Counted from the first letter of the stretch, positions 1-5,223 are shown. The stretch is DNA of 5,223 nt from Neomoorella mulderi (GCA_011375465.1 DRZV01000007.1:1-5223), one strand, 5' to 3'. Made by a program: numbers and translations. Notes: a model not told the origin generated them from the letters alone.

Positions 1-452
1 CTCTGGGTCAAGTTCCGGGATATTTCAGCGCCGCCTTTCTGGTGGACCGGATAGGGAGAAAGCCTGTGCTGGCCAGCTACCTGCTGATGAGCGGTATCGC
101 CGCCTACTTCTTTTCCCAGAGCATCAGCGTGGCCCAGCTCATCTGGTGGGGCCTGGTGGTCTATTTCTTCAACCTGGGGGCCTGGGGAGTGCTCTATGCG
201 TACACCCCGGAGGTATATCCCACCGGGATGAGGGCCGCAGGTTCTGGCTGGGCCTCCTTTGTGGGTAGGTTGGGGGCCATAGCCGCGCCTTTAGCGGTGG
301 GCAAGATGATAAGCTGGTGGGGACAGGAAGCGGCTTACCCCTACATCTTCTACCTCTTCGCCGCCACCTTTGTCATAACTGCCCTGGCCATGCTTTTATG
401 GGGAGAGGAGACTCGGGGCAGAACCCTTGAGGAAATATCTCCTGCTGATTGA
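1..452 (+). CDS. MFS transporter, sugar-porter type (C-terminal part, 5' truncated)
   Basis: Only the last 149 residues are present. The frame is open from base 3 and the start lies upstream of the window. This is the C-terminal third of a 12-helix proton-coupled or facilitated transporter of the cytoplasmic membrane. Seen in the sequence: the loop 8-9 motif DRIGRKP (residues 15-21), the PEVYPTGMRA motif after helix 10 (69-78), and the tail EETRGRTLEEI (134-144), which matches the PETKGRTLEEI ending of the sugar porter family and its relatives. About four hydrophobic segments lie at residues 22-40, 44-68, 80-104 and 112-133. The substrate cannot be told from this part: sugars, aromatic acids and niacin are all carried by relatives. 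There is no terminator after the TGA stop, and the aroF promoter overlaps it, so some readthrough into the T-box leader is possible. The family call is firm and the substrate is unknown. Confidence 0.9.
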   Translation, partial: LGQVPGYFSAAFLVDRIGRKPVLASYLLMSGIAAYFFSQSISVAQLIWWGLVVYFFNLGAWGVLYAYTPEVYPTGMRAAGSGWASFVGRLGAIAAPLAVGKMISWWGQEAAYPYIFYLFAATFVITALAMLLWGEETRGRTLEEISPAD

Positions 453-477
453 CATCCTTCCCCTTTTGTGCTAAATT
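449..477 (+). promoter_or_regulatory. Sigma-A type promoter for the T-box/aroF transcript
   Basis: A perfect -35 box TTGACA (449-454) is followed after exactly 17 nt by TAAATT (472-477), a 4/6 match to TATAAT. The -35 box overlaps the TGA stop (450-452) of the transporter gene. Transcription would start at about 483-486, some 25-30 nt before the T-box stem I, which is a typical arrangement. The spacing and position are seen in the sequence; that it is used is inferred. Confidence 0.65.
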
Positions 478-584
478 GATAGACAAAACCGCATAAAGGC
501 AAATCCCATGAAGGGGAAAAGTAGGCGTTGTACCCCTGTACAGCGAGCCGGTGAGGGTGGAAGACCGGTCAGCGGGACAGCGTC

Positions 585-596
585 GAAGTTCTCCCC
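585..596 (+). promoter_or_regulatory. T-box specifier region, specifier codon TTC (Phe) at 589-591
   Basis: The 3' side of the specifier loop reads GAAG-TTC-T-CCCCGGAG. By the usual T-box register (GAA, one base, codon, one purine, pyrimidine-rich strand, GGAG) the specifier is TTC, which would read tRNA-Phe. The register is supported by the helices on both sides (577-584 above, 592-596 below). The base after the codon is T592, where a purine is normally conserved. Control of a DAHP synthase by Phe-tRNA makes biological sense. The alternative registers GTT (Val) and TCT (Ser) fit neither the structure nor the pathway. Confidence 0.75.
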
Positions 597-745
597 GGAG
601 GAGCAGGCTGAAAAGCCCTTAAGGGCTGTGTAGGCTGAGCCGGAACTCCCACCGTTAAAAGGGAGGAGGTATCGGAAGGAGATCCTTCCCGTACCCTGGC
701 AATGAGGGGGCTGCTAGGGCAGCCAATTAGGGTGGTACCGCGGGC

Positions 746-776
746 AAACTCCCCGTCCCTAGGGACGGGGAGTTTT
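746..776 (+). terminator. Rho-independent terminator of the T-box leader (regulated)
   Basis: A perfectly self-complementary 26-nt block (748-773) reads ACTCCCCGTCCC / GGGACGGGGAGT with a CTAG turn, extended by A-T pairs on the outside and followed by TTTT (773-776). The 5' arm shares CCCT (757-760) with the antiterminator, so the two structures exclude each other. The T tract is short, but the stem is very GC-rich. Confidence 0.87.
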
Positions 777-809
777 CAATTTATAGAACTGCATGAGGGG
801 GAAGAGGAA

Positions 810-971
810 ATGATGGTGATCATGAAATCGGGAGCCAGCCGGGAGGAGGTGCAGCGCTTATGCCGAATGCTGGAGGATATGGGTTTTAAAACCTTATACC
901 ATTTATGGATTAGGAGAAGACGGTGGTGGGCGCCGTGGGGGATAAAAAGGATTTCCCTTCTGAAACTGTAA
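810..971 (+). pseudogene. aroF: N-terminal regulatory domain of DAHP synthase, separated from aroF by a frameshift
   Basis: The frame starting at ATG 810 encodes MMVIMKSGASREEVQRLC and then LEDMGFKT. This matches the start of type I-beta DAHP synthases with an N-terminal ferredoxin-like domain (Thermotoga maritima enzyme: MIVVLKPGST). The family likeness runs to about codon 34 (base 911). From there this frame gives only a non-homologous Arg/Trp-rich tail and stops at TAA 969-971, for a 53-residue product. The family sequence resumes one frame over with EKTVVGAVGD from base 914. ATG 810 is chosen because it aligns with the family's first Met and has GAGGGGGA (795-802) 7 nt upstream; ATG 813 is also possible. 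With one base restored near 912-914 the full protein would be about 357 residues. In characterised members this domain carries feedback inhibition by aromatic amino acids. Confidence 0.8.
912..916 (+). promoter_or_regulatory. Possible internal ribosome binding site for the GTG 923 start of aroF
   Basis: AGGAG (912-916) stands 6 nt before GTG 923 and 9 nt before GTG 926, both in the aroF catalytic frame. It directly overlaps the in-frame TAG (911-913) that limits this frame upstream. It could allow the catalytic part to be translated on its own despite the frame break. It may also be chance in a purine-rich coding stretch. Confidence 0.4.
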
Positions 972-1882
972 TAAATCTGCCCGGGGTGGAAAAGGTAATG
1001 CCCTTGAACAAACCTTATAAGCTGGCCAGCCGGGAGTTGAAGGATACCCCCACCATCGTGAGGATAGGAGGGGTCCCCATCGGAGGCCAGGGCTTGGCGG
1101 TGATAGCCGGCCCCTGCGCGGTGGAGAGCGAAGAGCAGCTTCTGGCCACCGCCCGGGCAGTCAAGGCGGCGGGCGCCCATCTCCTCCGGGGCGGGGCCTA
1201 TAAACCCCGCACTTCCCCCTATTCCTTCCAGGGGCTAGGGGAAGAGGGTTTAAAGCTTTTAAGCCTGGCCCGGAAGGAAGTGGGGCTGCCTGTAATAACT
1301 GAGGTGGTGGATACTCGGGACGTGGAACTGGTAGCCCAGCACGTGGACGCCCTGCAGATAGGCTCCCGGAACATGCAGAATTTTGCCCTGCTTAAAGAGG
1401 CAGGGGCTTCGGGCAAACCCATAGTTTTGAAAAGGGGTCTTTCTGCCACCATAGAGGAATGGCTTTTGGCCGCGGAGTATATCTTGACCACAGGTAATTC
1501 CCAGGTGGTGCTGTGCGAAAGGGGTATCCGTACTTTCGAACCCTCCGCCCGTTTTACCCTGGATCTGACGGCGGTGGCCGTGGTGAAGGAAAACACCCAC
1601 CTCCCCATAATAGTGGATCCCAGCCACACCACCGGCAATTGGCGGTGGGTGTTGCCCATGGCCAAGGCAGTTGTGGCGGCTGGCGCCGACGGGCTCATGA
1701 TAGAGGTGCATCCTGACCCGGCCAGGGCTTTGAGCGACGGGGCCCAATCCCTTCACCCGGAGACTTTCGATCGCCTCATGGGAGAAGTGGCCCCGGTGGC
1801 CCTGGCGGTGGGAAGGAGCTTGGTGCTGAGGGATAAAATTATGCCCTCACCCTGCTTCCAGGCAGAGAGCCTGGCCCTGTAG
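923..1882 (+). CDS. aroF: 3-deoxy-7-phosphoheptulonate (DAHP) synthase, type I-beta, catalytic part
   Basis: Cytoplasmic enzyme that condenses phosphoenolpyruvate with erythrose 4-phosphate to DAHP, the first step of the shikimate pathway to Phe, Tyr and Trp. The frame gives 319 residues from GTG 923. Residues 1-40 are the second half of the ferredoxin-like domain (VGAVGDKK, then PGVEKVMPLNKPYKLASRE). The TIM barrel follows, with AGPCAVES (62-69; metal ligand C65), LRGGAYKPRTSPYSFQGLG (88-106), QIGSRNMQNF (145-154), KRG (170-172), LCERGIRTFE (197-206), VDPSH (231-235; H235), IEVHPDP (260-266; E261) and LSDG (270-273; D272). All four metal ligands of the family are present. About 20 residues at the C terminus extend beyond the usual end. 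The first ~38 codons lie in another frame starting at ATG 810, so the gene is frameshifted or starts internally; TAG at 911-913 prevents any start further upstream in this frame. Expression is predicted to be controlled by the Phe T-box. Confidence 0.93.
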   Translation: MVGAVGDKKDFPSETVINLPGVEKVMPLNKPYKLASRELKDTPTIVRIGGVPIGGQGLAVIAGPCAVESEEQLLATARAVKAAGAHLLRGGAYKPRTSPYSFQGLGEEGLKLLSLARKEVGLPVITEVVDTRDVELVAQHVDALQIGSRNMQNFALLKEAGASGKPIVLKRGLSATIEEWLLAAEYILTTGNSQVVLCERGIRTFEPSARFTLDLTAVAVVKENTHLPIIVDPSHTTGNWRWVLPMAKAVVAAGADGLMIEVHPDPARALSDGAQSLHPETFDRLMGEVAPVALAVGRSLVLRDKIMPSPCFQAESLAL

Positions 1883-1892
1883 GAAAACCCTT

Positions 1893-1927
1893 GGGAGCCC
1901 CAGGGCTTCCTTATTTATTTTTTTCTT
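1893..1927 (+). terminator. Rho-independent terminator after aroF
   Basis: GGGAGCC (1893-1899) pairs with GGCTTCC (1904-1910, one G-T pair) around the loop CCAG, followed by a long T-rich run to 1927. It begins about 10 nt after the aroF stop and closes the T-box/aroF unit, separating it from the DUF1934-argS-pyrG genes. The remaining 1928-2005 shows no convincing promoter. Confidence 0.83.
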
Positions 1928-2005
1928 CGTTAAAAACTAATTAATGACAGAAGGGTAAGGGAGGCGGGGTGGCGAATAGAATTCAAAATATTTTGAAAGG
2001 GATTG

Positions 2006-2140
2006 ATGAGGGTGAAAAAACAGGTGCTGGTTCGGGTGAAGAGCACCCAGGTGAACCCGGAAGGCGAGATAGAGGCCATGGAGCTGGTAACGCCGGGGAC
2101 CTTTTTTATCAAGGGCAAAAATTTTTACCTTACTGTATAA
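2006..2140 (+). pseudogene. DUF1934 (YwiB-like) protein, N-terminal part, frameshifted
   Basis: The frame from ATG 2006 encodes 44 residues: it opens MRVKKQVLVRVKSTQVNPEG, continues through TPGTFFIKGKNFYLT, and stops at TAA 2138-2140. This looks like the first strands of the DUF1934 barrel, where family members have a VLVKIKS-type start and a YYLRY-type strand. Its natural continuation, YNETELTG, is found one base further on, from 2136, so one extra base sits between about 2129 and 2135. With that base removed the whole gene (2006-2432) would encode 141 residues, close to the 142 of B. subtilis YwiB. The start has AAAGGG (1996-2001) only 4 nt away; GTG 2012, spaced 10 nt, is an equally good start. 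Confidence 0.72.
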
Positions 2141-2159
2141 CGAAACCGAGCTTACGGGT

Positions 2160-2432
2160 ATGGAGGGAACCACCACCTCCTTGAAGATCAAACCCAACCG
2201 GGTAACCTTGAACCGCATGGGTACCACAGCCCACCGGGCCACCTTTGAAGAGGGCATCTGGAGTTCCGGCCTTTACGTCACCCCTTATGGGGCTATAGAA
2301 ATGTCGGTCTGGTCCACCAAGGTGGAGGCGGACTTGACAGAGGAGGGGGGAAGTATTAATCTAAAGTATGAGTTGCAGCTGGACAGGGAAAAAATAAGCA
2401 ATAATAGCTTGGAAATAACCGTGGAGACCTAA
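2160..2432 (+). CDS. DUF1934 (YwiB-like) beta-barrel protein, C-terminal part
   Basis: 90 residues from ATG 2160. The family-like sequence in this frame begins earlier, at 2136 (YNETELTG). It contains SLKIKPNRVTLNRMG, an HRATFEEG stretch, LYVTPYGAIEMSVWSTKV and a final KYELQLDREKISNNSLEI. This follows the DUF1934 pattern of alternating strands with a central TPFG/TPYG turn and a closing Y-L-L strand. The family is a small calycin-like barrel of unknown function that usually lies next to argS in Firmicutes, as here: the stop is 20 nt before argS. ATG 2160 has no convincing SD site, so it is probably an artefact of the break rather than a true start, and the real gene would begin near 2006. If the frameshift is genuine, the barrel would lack its first three strands and is unlikely to fold. 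Confidence 0.8.
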   Translation: MEGTTTSLKIKPNRVTLNRMGTTAHRATFEEGIWSSGLYVTPYGAIEMSVWSTKVEADLTEEGGSINLKYELQLDREKISNNSLEITVET

Positions 2433-2452
2433 GAAAAAAGGGGTAGGGAAGG

Positions 2453-4132
2453 GTGAACATAATAGGGGAAGCCAAAAAAGCCCTCGCCGAAGCCCTGCAG
2501 CAGGCGGTGGAGTCGGCCCGAAAAGAGGGGGCTTTGGCCTTTTCTTTTTTGCCAGAATTTACTATAGAGGTACCTAAAGAAAAGGCCCATGGCGATCTGG
2601 CCACCAACCTGGCCTTGCTCCTGTCCCGGGAGGTGAAGATGCCCCCCCGACAGGTGGGGGAAATTTTATTGAAATATTTGCCACCCCTGCCCGGTGTGGC
2701 CGAAGCGCGAGTGGCCGGGCCGGGCTTTATTAATTTCGTTTTCTCCAAAGATTACTACCTCCAGGTATTGCCAGCAGTGATTAAACTGGACAGCCGCTAC
2801 GGTTGCGCATCCCTGGGACAGGGCAAGAAGGTGCAGGTGGAGTTCGTCAGCGCCAACCCGACCGGGCTCCTCCATATGGGCAATGCCAGGGGCGCGGCCC
2901 TGGGGGATACCATAGCCAATCTCCTGAGCGCGGTGGGCTACGACGTCACCCGGGAGTTTTATATAAACGACGCCGGCAACCAGATAGAGATGTTTGGCCT
3001 TTCGTTGGAAGCCAGGTATTTTCAATTATTGGGACAACCCGTGCCTTTGCCAGAAGAGGGGTATCATGGCCAGGATCTGGTGGACACGGTTCGGCGCTTT
3101 ATAGAGATCTACGGGGACAGATATTTGGCCTCTCCCCCCGAGGAGAGGAGGAGGGCTTTGACCCAGTTTGCCCTGGAGGAGAAGATCAGCGCTATCCGGC
3201 GGGTTCTAGAAGATTTTGGGGTATTCTACGACGTGTGGTTTAGCGAACAGTCCCTCCACGACTCAGGGGAGGTGGCCAGGGTCCTGGCTCTCCTAAAGGA
3301 AAAGGGATATGCCTATGAACAGGAAGGGGCCCTATGGTTCAAGGCCACCCTTTTTGGAGCGGAAAAGGATGAGGTGCTGGTAAGGCAAAACGGCCAGCCC
3401 ACCTACTTTGCTTCTGATATCGCCTATCATGTGAATAAATTTCAGAGGGGTTTTGATTGGGTCATAGATATCTGGGGTGCTGATCACCACGGCCATGTGG
3501 CCCGGTTAAAGGGGGCTTTGCAAGCCCTGGGATACGACCCCCAGCGCTTGACCGTTATTTTGATGCAGCTGGTACGGCTCTACCGGGGCGGTCAAGTGGT
3601 ACGCATGTCCAAGAGGACGGGCCAATACGTGACTTTAGAAGAGCTCCTGGAAGAGGTGGGTGAGGACGCGGCTCGTTATTTTTTTGTGATGATAAAAAGC
3701 GACAGCCACCTGGAGTTCGATCTGGATCTGGCCCGCTCCCAGACCGCCGACAACCCGGTGTTTTACGTGCAATATGCCCATGCCCGTATCTGCAGTATTT
3801 TGAGATTGGCCCAGGAGAGGGGTTACTCCCTACCCCCGGCAGAGGAGGTTAAACTGGAGGTTCTGGATCACCCCGCTGAGATGGAACTGGTTAAAGCCAT
3901 CGCCTCTTTCCCCGAGGTGGTGGCCGGGGCAGCCCTTTCCCTGGAACCTCACCGCCTCTGCCGCTTTGCCCAGGAATTGGCCAGGCTTTTTCACAGTTTT
4001 TATAATAACTGTCGGGTATTGGCAGAAGAGGAAGATATTCGTCAGGCCAGGCTGCTGCTGGTTCAGGCTACCCGCATAACCCTCCGCAATCTCCTCACCC
4101 TTTTGGGGGTCAGCGCCCCGGAAAGGATGTAA
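2453..4132 (+). CDS. argS: Arginyl-tRNA synthetase
   Basis: Class I aminoacyl-tRNA synthetase that charges tRNA-Arg with arginine in the cytoplasm. It is complete at 559 residues, within the usual 550-580. Domains in order: the N-terminal Arg-tRNA synthetase domain (about 1-100, with KEKAHGDLATNLA at 42-54); the Rossmann catalytic core with SANPTGLLHMGNARGAALGD (133-152), where HMGN replaces HIGH, followed by REFYINDAGNQ (167-177); WGADHHGHVARLKG (341-354); the KMSKS-type loop RMSKRTG (384-390); and a DALR anticodon-binding domain from about 435, with YAHARI (441-446), ending in LLGVSAPERM. The GTG start is preceded by AAAGGGG (2437-2443, spacing 9). It lies 20 nt after the DUF1934 gene and 24 nt before pyrG, consistent with cotranscription. 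It shows no frameshift, unlike its upstream neighbour. Confidence 0.98.
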   Translation: MNIIGEAKKALAEALQQAVESARKEGALAFSFLPEFTIEVPKEKAHGDLATNLALLLSREVKMPPRQVGEILLKYLPPLPGVAEARVAGPGFINFVFSKDYYLQVLPAVIKLDSRYGCASLGQGKKVQVEFVSANPTGLLHMGNARGAALGDTIANLLSAVGYDVTREFYINDAGNQIEMFGLSLEARYFQLLGQPVPLPEEGYHGQDLVDTVRRFIEIYGDRYLASPPEERRRALTQFALEEKISAIRRVLEDFGVFYDVWFSEQSLHDSGEVARVLALLKEKGYAYEQEGALWFKATLFGAEKDEVLVRQNGQPTYFASDIAYHVNKFQRGFDWVIDIWGADHHGHVARLKGALQALGYDPQRLTVILMQLVRLYRGGQVVRMSKRTGQYVTLEELLEEVGEDAARYFFVMIKSDSHLEFDLDLARSQTADNPVFYVQYAHARICSILRLAQERGYSLPPAEEVKLEVLDHPAEMELVKAIASFPEVVAGAALSLEPHRLCRFAQELARLFHSFYNNCRVLAEEEDIRQARLLLVQATRITLRNLLTLLGVSAPERM

Positions 4133-4156
4133 AACTTCTTTTAGGTGGAGGAAGTC

Positions 4157-5223
4157 ATGTCTACCAAGTTTATCTTCGTCACCGGTGGTGTGGTCTCTTC
4201 TCTAGGTAAAGGTATAACCGCGGCTTCTTTGGGCAGGCTTTTGAAAAGCAGGGGGCTCAAGGTGGCGGTTCAGAAGCTCGACCCCTATATAAACATCGAT
4301 CCCGGCACCATGAGCCCTTACCAGCATGGAGAGGTATTCGTGACCAACGATGGGGCCGAGACCGATCTGGACCTGGGGCATTACGAGCGCTTCATAGATA
4401 TAAATCTTACCCGAGCCAGCAATGTGACGGCTGGCCAGATATACTGGTCGGTGCTCCAAAAGGAGAGGCGGGGAGAATATCAGGGGGGCACTGTCCAGGT
4501 CATCCCCCACATAACCAACGAGATAAAGGATCAGCTCTACAGGGTGGCCAATATAGGCCATCCCGACGTGGTGATTACGGAAATAGGGGGCACGGTGGGG
4601 GATATAGAATCCCTGCCCTTTTTAGAAGCCATCCGCCAGATGAGGAGCGATGTGGGAAGGGATAGGGTTCTCTACGTCCACGTGACCCTGGTGCCCTATC
4701 TTAAAACGGCTGGAGAGGCCAAGACCAAGCCCACCCAGCACAGCGTCAAGGAACTGCGCAGCATAGGTATCCAGCCGGATATCATCATCTGCCGCACCGA
4801 GTTCCCTTTTCCCAAGGAGTTGGAAAATAAAATAGCCCTCTTCTGCGATGTAGCTCCTGAGGCGGTGATCCAGGCCTGGGACGTGGAGAACATCTACGAA
4901 ATGCCCTTGATCTTGGAGGATCAGGGTTTGGACCGGATCGTAGTGGAGCGGTTGGGGTTGCACTGCGGCCCCGCTGATATGGAAGAATGGAAGGCCATGG
5001 TGGCCAGGATGAAGAACCTCCGGGATCAAATAGAAATCGGGCTGGTGGGTAAGTACGTGACCCTTCCCGATGCTTACTTGAGCGTGGTGGAGGCCCTGCG
5101 CCATGCCGGCCTTTACAATGACGTCCAGGTAGGCATCCGCTGGATAGATGCGGTGGAGCTGGAAAAGGATCTCTTCCCTTTGGAGGGGGTGGCGGGGATC
5201 CTGGTTCCTGGAGGGGTTGGGGA
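4157..5223 (+). CDS. pyrG: CTP synthase (3' truncated by the window end)
   Basis: Converts UTP to CTP using ATP and glutamine, the last step of pyrimidine nucleotide synthesis. The first 355 residues of about 535 are present and in frame throughout. The amidoligase domain (1 to about 270) shows FVTGGVVSSLGKG (7-19; ATP-binding loop), KLDPYINIDPGTMSPYQHGE (40-59), DLDLGHYERF (70-79), GGTVQVIPHIT (110-120), TEIGGTVGDIESLPF (141-155; Mg/UTP-contacting acidic residues) and KTKPTQHSVKEL (189-200; UTP/CTP site). The glutamine amidotransferase domain begins around IGLVGKY (294-300) and breaks off at ILVPGGVG, before the catalytic Cys. The start ATG 4157 has GGAGG (4147-4151) 5 nt upstream. There is no terminator after argS, so it is probably cotranscribed. 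In bacilli rpoE (delta subunit of RNA polymerase) lies next to pyrG; it is not between argS and pyrG here. Confidence 0.97.
   Translation, partial: MSTKFIFVTGGVVSSLGKGITAASLGRLLKSRGLKVAVQKLDPYINIDPGTMSPYQHGEVFVTNDGAETDLDLGHYERFIDINLTRASNVTAGQIYWSVLQKERRGEYQGGTVQVIPHITNEIKDQLYRVANIGHPDVVITEIGGTVGDIESLPFLEAIRQMRSDVGRDRVLYVHVTLVPYLKTAGEAKTKPTQHSVKELRSIGIQPDIIICRTEFPFPKELENKIALFCDVAPEAVIQAWDVENIYEMPLILEDQGLDRIVVERLGLHCGPADMEEWKAMVARMKNLRDQIEIGLVGKYVTLPDAYLSVVEALRHAGLYNDVQVGIRWIDAVELEKDLFPLEGVAGILVPGGVG

Larger units (their letters stand above)
498..776 (+). promoter_or_regulatory. T-box riboswitch leader, predicted tRNA-Phe responsive, upstream of aroF
   Basis: This is a complete T-box leader of the transcription-termination type. 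Stem I can be folded by hand. GGGGA (513-517) pairs with TCCCC (592-596) and GGCGTTGT (524-531) pairs with ACAGCGTC (577-584, with G-U pairs). These enclose a specifier loop with the loop-E strands AGTA (520-523) and GAA (585-587). The apical part holds AGCGAGCCGGT (542-552) and ACCGGT (564-569), with the distal loop between them. A stem II hairpin follows (AGCCCTTAAGGGCT, 614-627), then the stem IIA/B pseudoknot region (CTCCC 646-650 with GGGAG 661-665, containing CCGTTA 652-657). Stem III is GGAAGG (674-679) with CCTTCC (684-689). Next come the conserved antiterminator strand AGGGTGGTACCGCG (729-742) and the terminator. The TGGT bulge (733-736) would pair with a tRNA 3' end ACCA, so discriminator A, as in tRNA-Phe. 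CCCT (757-760) can pair either with AGGG 729-732 (antiterminator) or within the terminator. Uncharged tRNA should therefore favour readthrough into aroF. Confidence 0.93.

Noticed and set aside
614..627. The palindrome AGCCCTTAAGGGCT as a protein operator site.
   Set aside because: It sits where stem II of the T-box is expected and is explained by RNA structure.
702..809. Extension of the aroF upstream frame back to ATG 702.
   Set aside because: This stretch is the T-box antiterminator and terminator; homology begins only at Met 810, which has its own SD site.
905..925. Programmed frameshifting in aroF, with tandem AGG-AGA-AGA codons as a stall site.
   Set aside because: No slippery heptamer or downstream structure is evident at the break, and AGG/AGA are common codons in the neighbouring genes, so they should not stall ribosomes here.
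1259..1756. Long minus-strand open frames opposite aroF (1219-1698 and 1259-1756).
   Set aside because: They lie entirely antisense to a well-conserved enzyme and encode no recognisable motif; they follow from GC-rich codon bias on the + strand.
1944..1982. Promoter for the DUF1934-argS-pyrG unit using ATGACA (1944-1949) and TAGAAT (1977-1982).
   Set aside because: Each box matches 5 of 6, but the spacer is 27 nt, far too long for sigma-A; no better-spaced pair was found in 1928-2005.
1969..2184. The 71-codon + strand frame starting at 1969.
   Set aside because: Its translation is low-complexity Gly/Glu/Arg sequence out of frame with the DUF1934-like translation covering the same bases.
4622..5104. 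Minus-strand open frames opposite pyrG (4202-4561, 4622-5104) and opposite argS (2356-2748, 2666-3025).
   Set aside because: The + strand in these places is unmistakably pyrG and argS; the antisense frames have no SD site or family likeness.

Overview
The window is ordinary core-chromosome sequence from a Gram-positive anaerobe of the Firmicutes. The evidence is a T-box leader, the gene order DUF1934 (ywiB-like) - argS - pyrG, strong purine-rich Shine-Dalgarno sites, a mid-range to fairly high GC by eye, and heavy use of ATA and AGG/AGA codons. These traits would suit a moderately thermophilic member of the Moorella/Thermoanaerobacter/Peptococcaceae side of Clostridia. That placement is an inference, not an identification. 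All genes lie on the + strand.

Layout. Bases 1-452 are the 3' end of a major facilitator superfamily transporter of the sugar-porter type. A TTGACA / 17 nt / TAAATT promoter (449-477) overlaps its stop codon. It drives a leader of about 290 nt (to 776) that is a complete T-box riboswitch. The specifier loop reads TTC (Phe), and the leader ends in the AGGGTGGTACCGCG antiterminator motif and a perfect terminator hairpin. The controlled gene is aroF, the type I-beta DAHP synthase that opens the shikimate pathway, so uncharged tRNA-Phe would switch on aromatic amino acid synthesis. A rho-independent terminator (1893-1927) closes this unit. A second cluster follows: a DUF1934/YwiB-family gene, argS (arginyl-tRNA synthetase, complete) and pyrG (CTP synthase, running off the window after 355 residues). 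The gaps are 20 and 24 nt with no terminator between them, so they are probably one operon.

Main oddities. Two of the genes are broken by single-nucleotide frame changes. In aroF the first ~34 codons of the N-terminal ferredoxin-like domain (from ATG 810) are one frame away from the rest (open from 914, first start GTG 923). In the DUF1934 gene the first 43 codons (from ATG 2006) are one base out of register with the rest (from 2136). The MFS tail, argS and pyrG are intact. Either the sequence carries two local indel errors or both genes really are disrupted. For aroF, a well-placed SD in front of GTG 923 could still give a catalytic enzyme missing half of its regulatory domain.

I found no mobile element, CRISPR array, tRNA/rRNA gene or candidate new system. 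The findings worth following are the T-box details and the two frameshifts.
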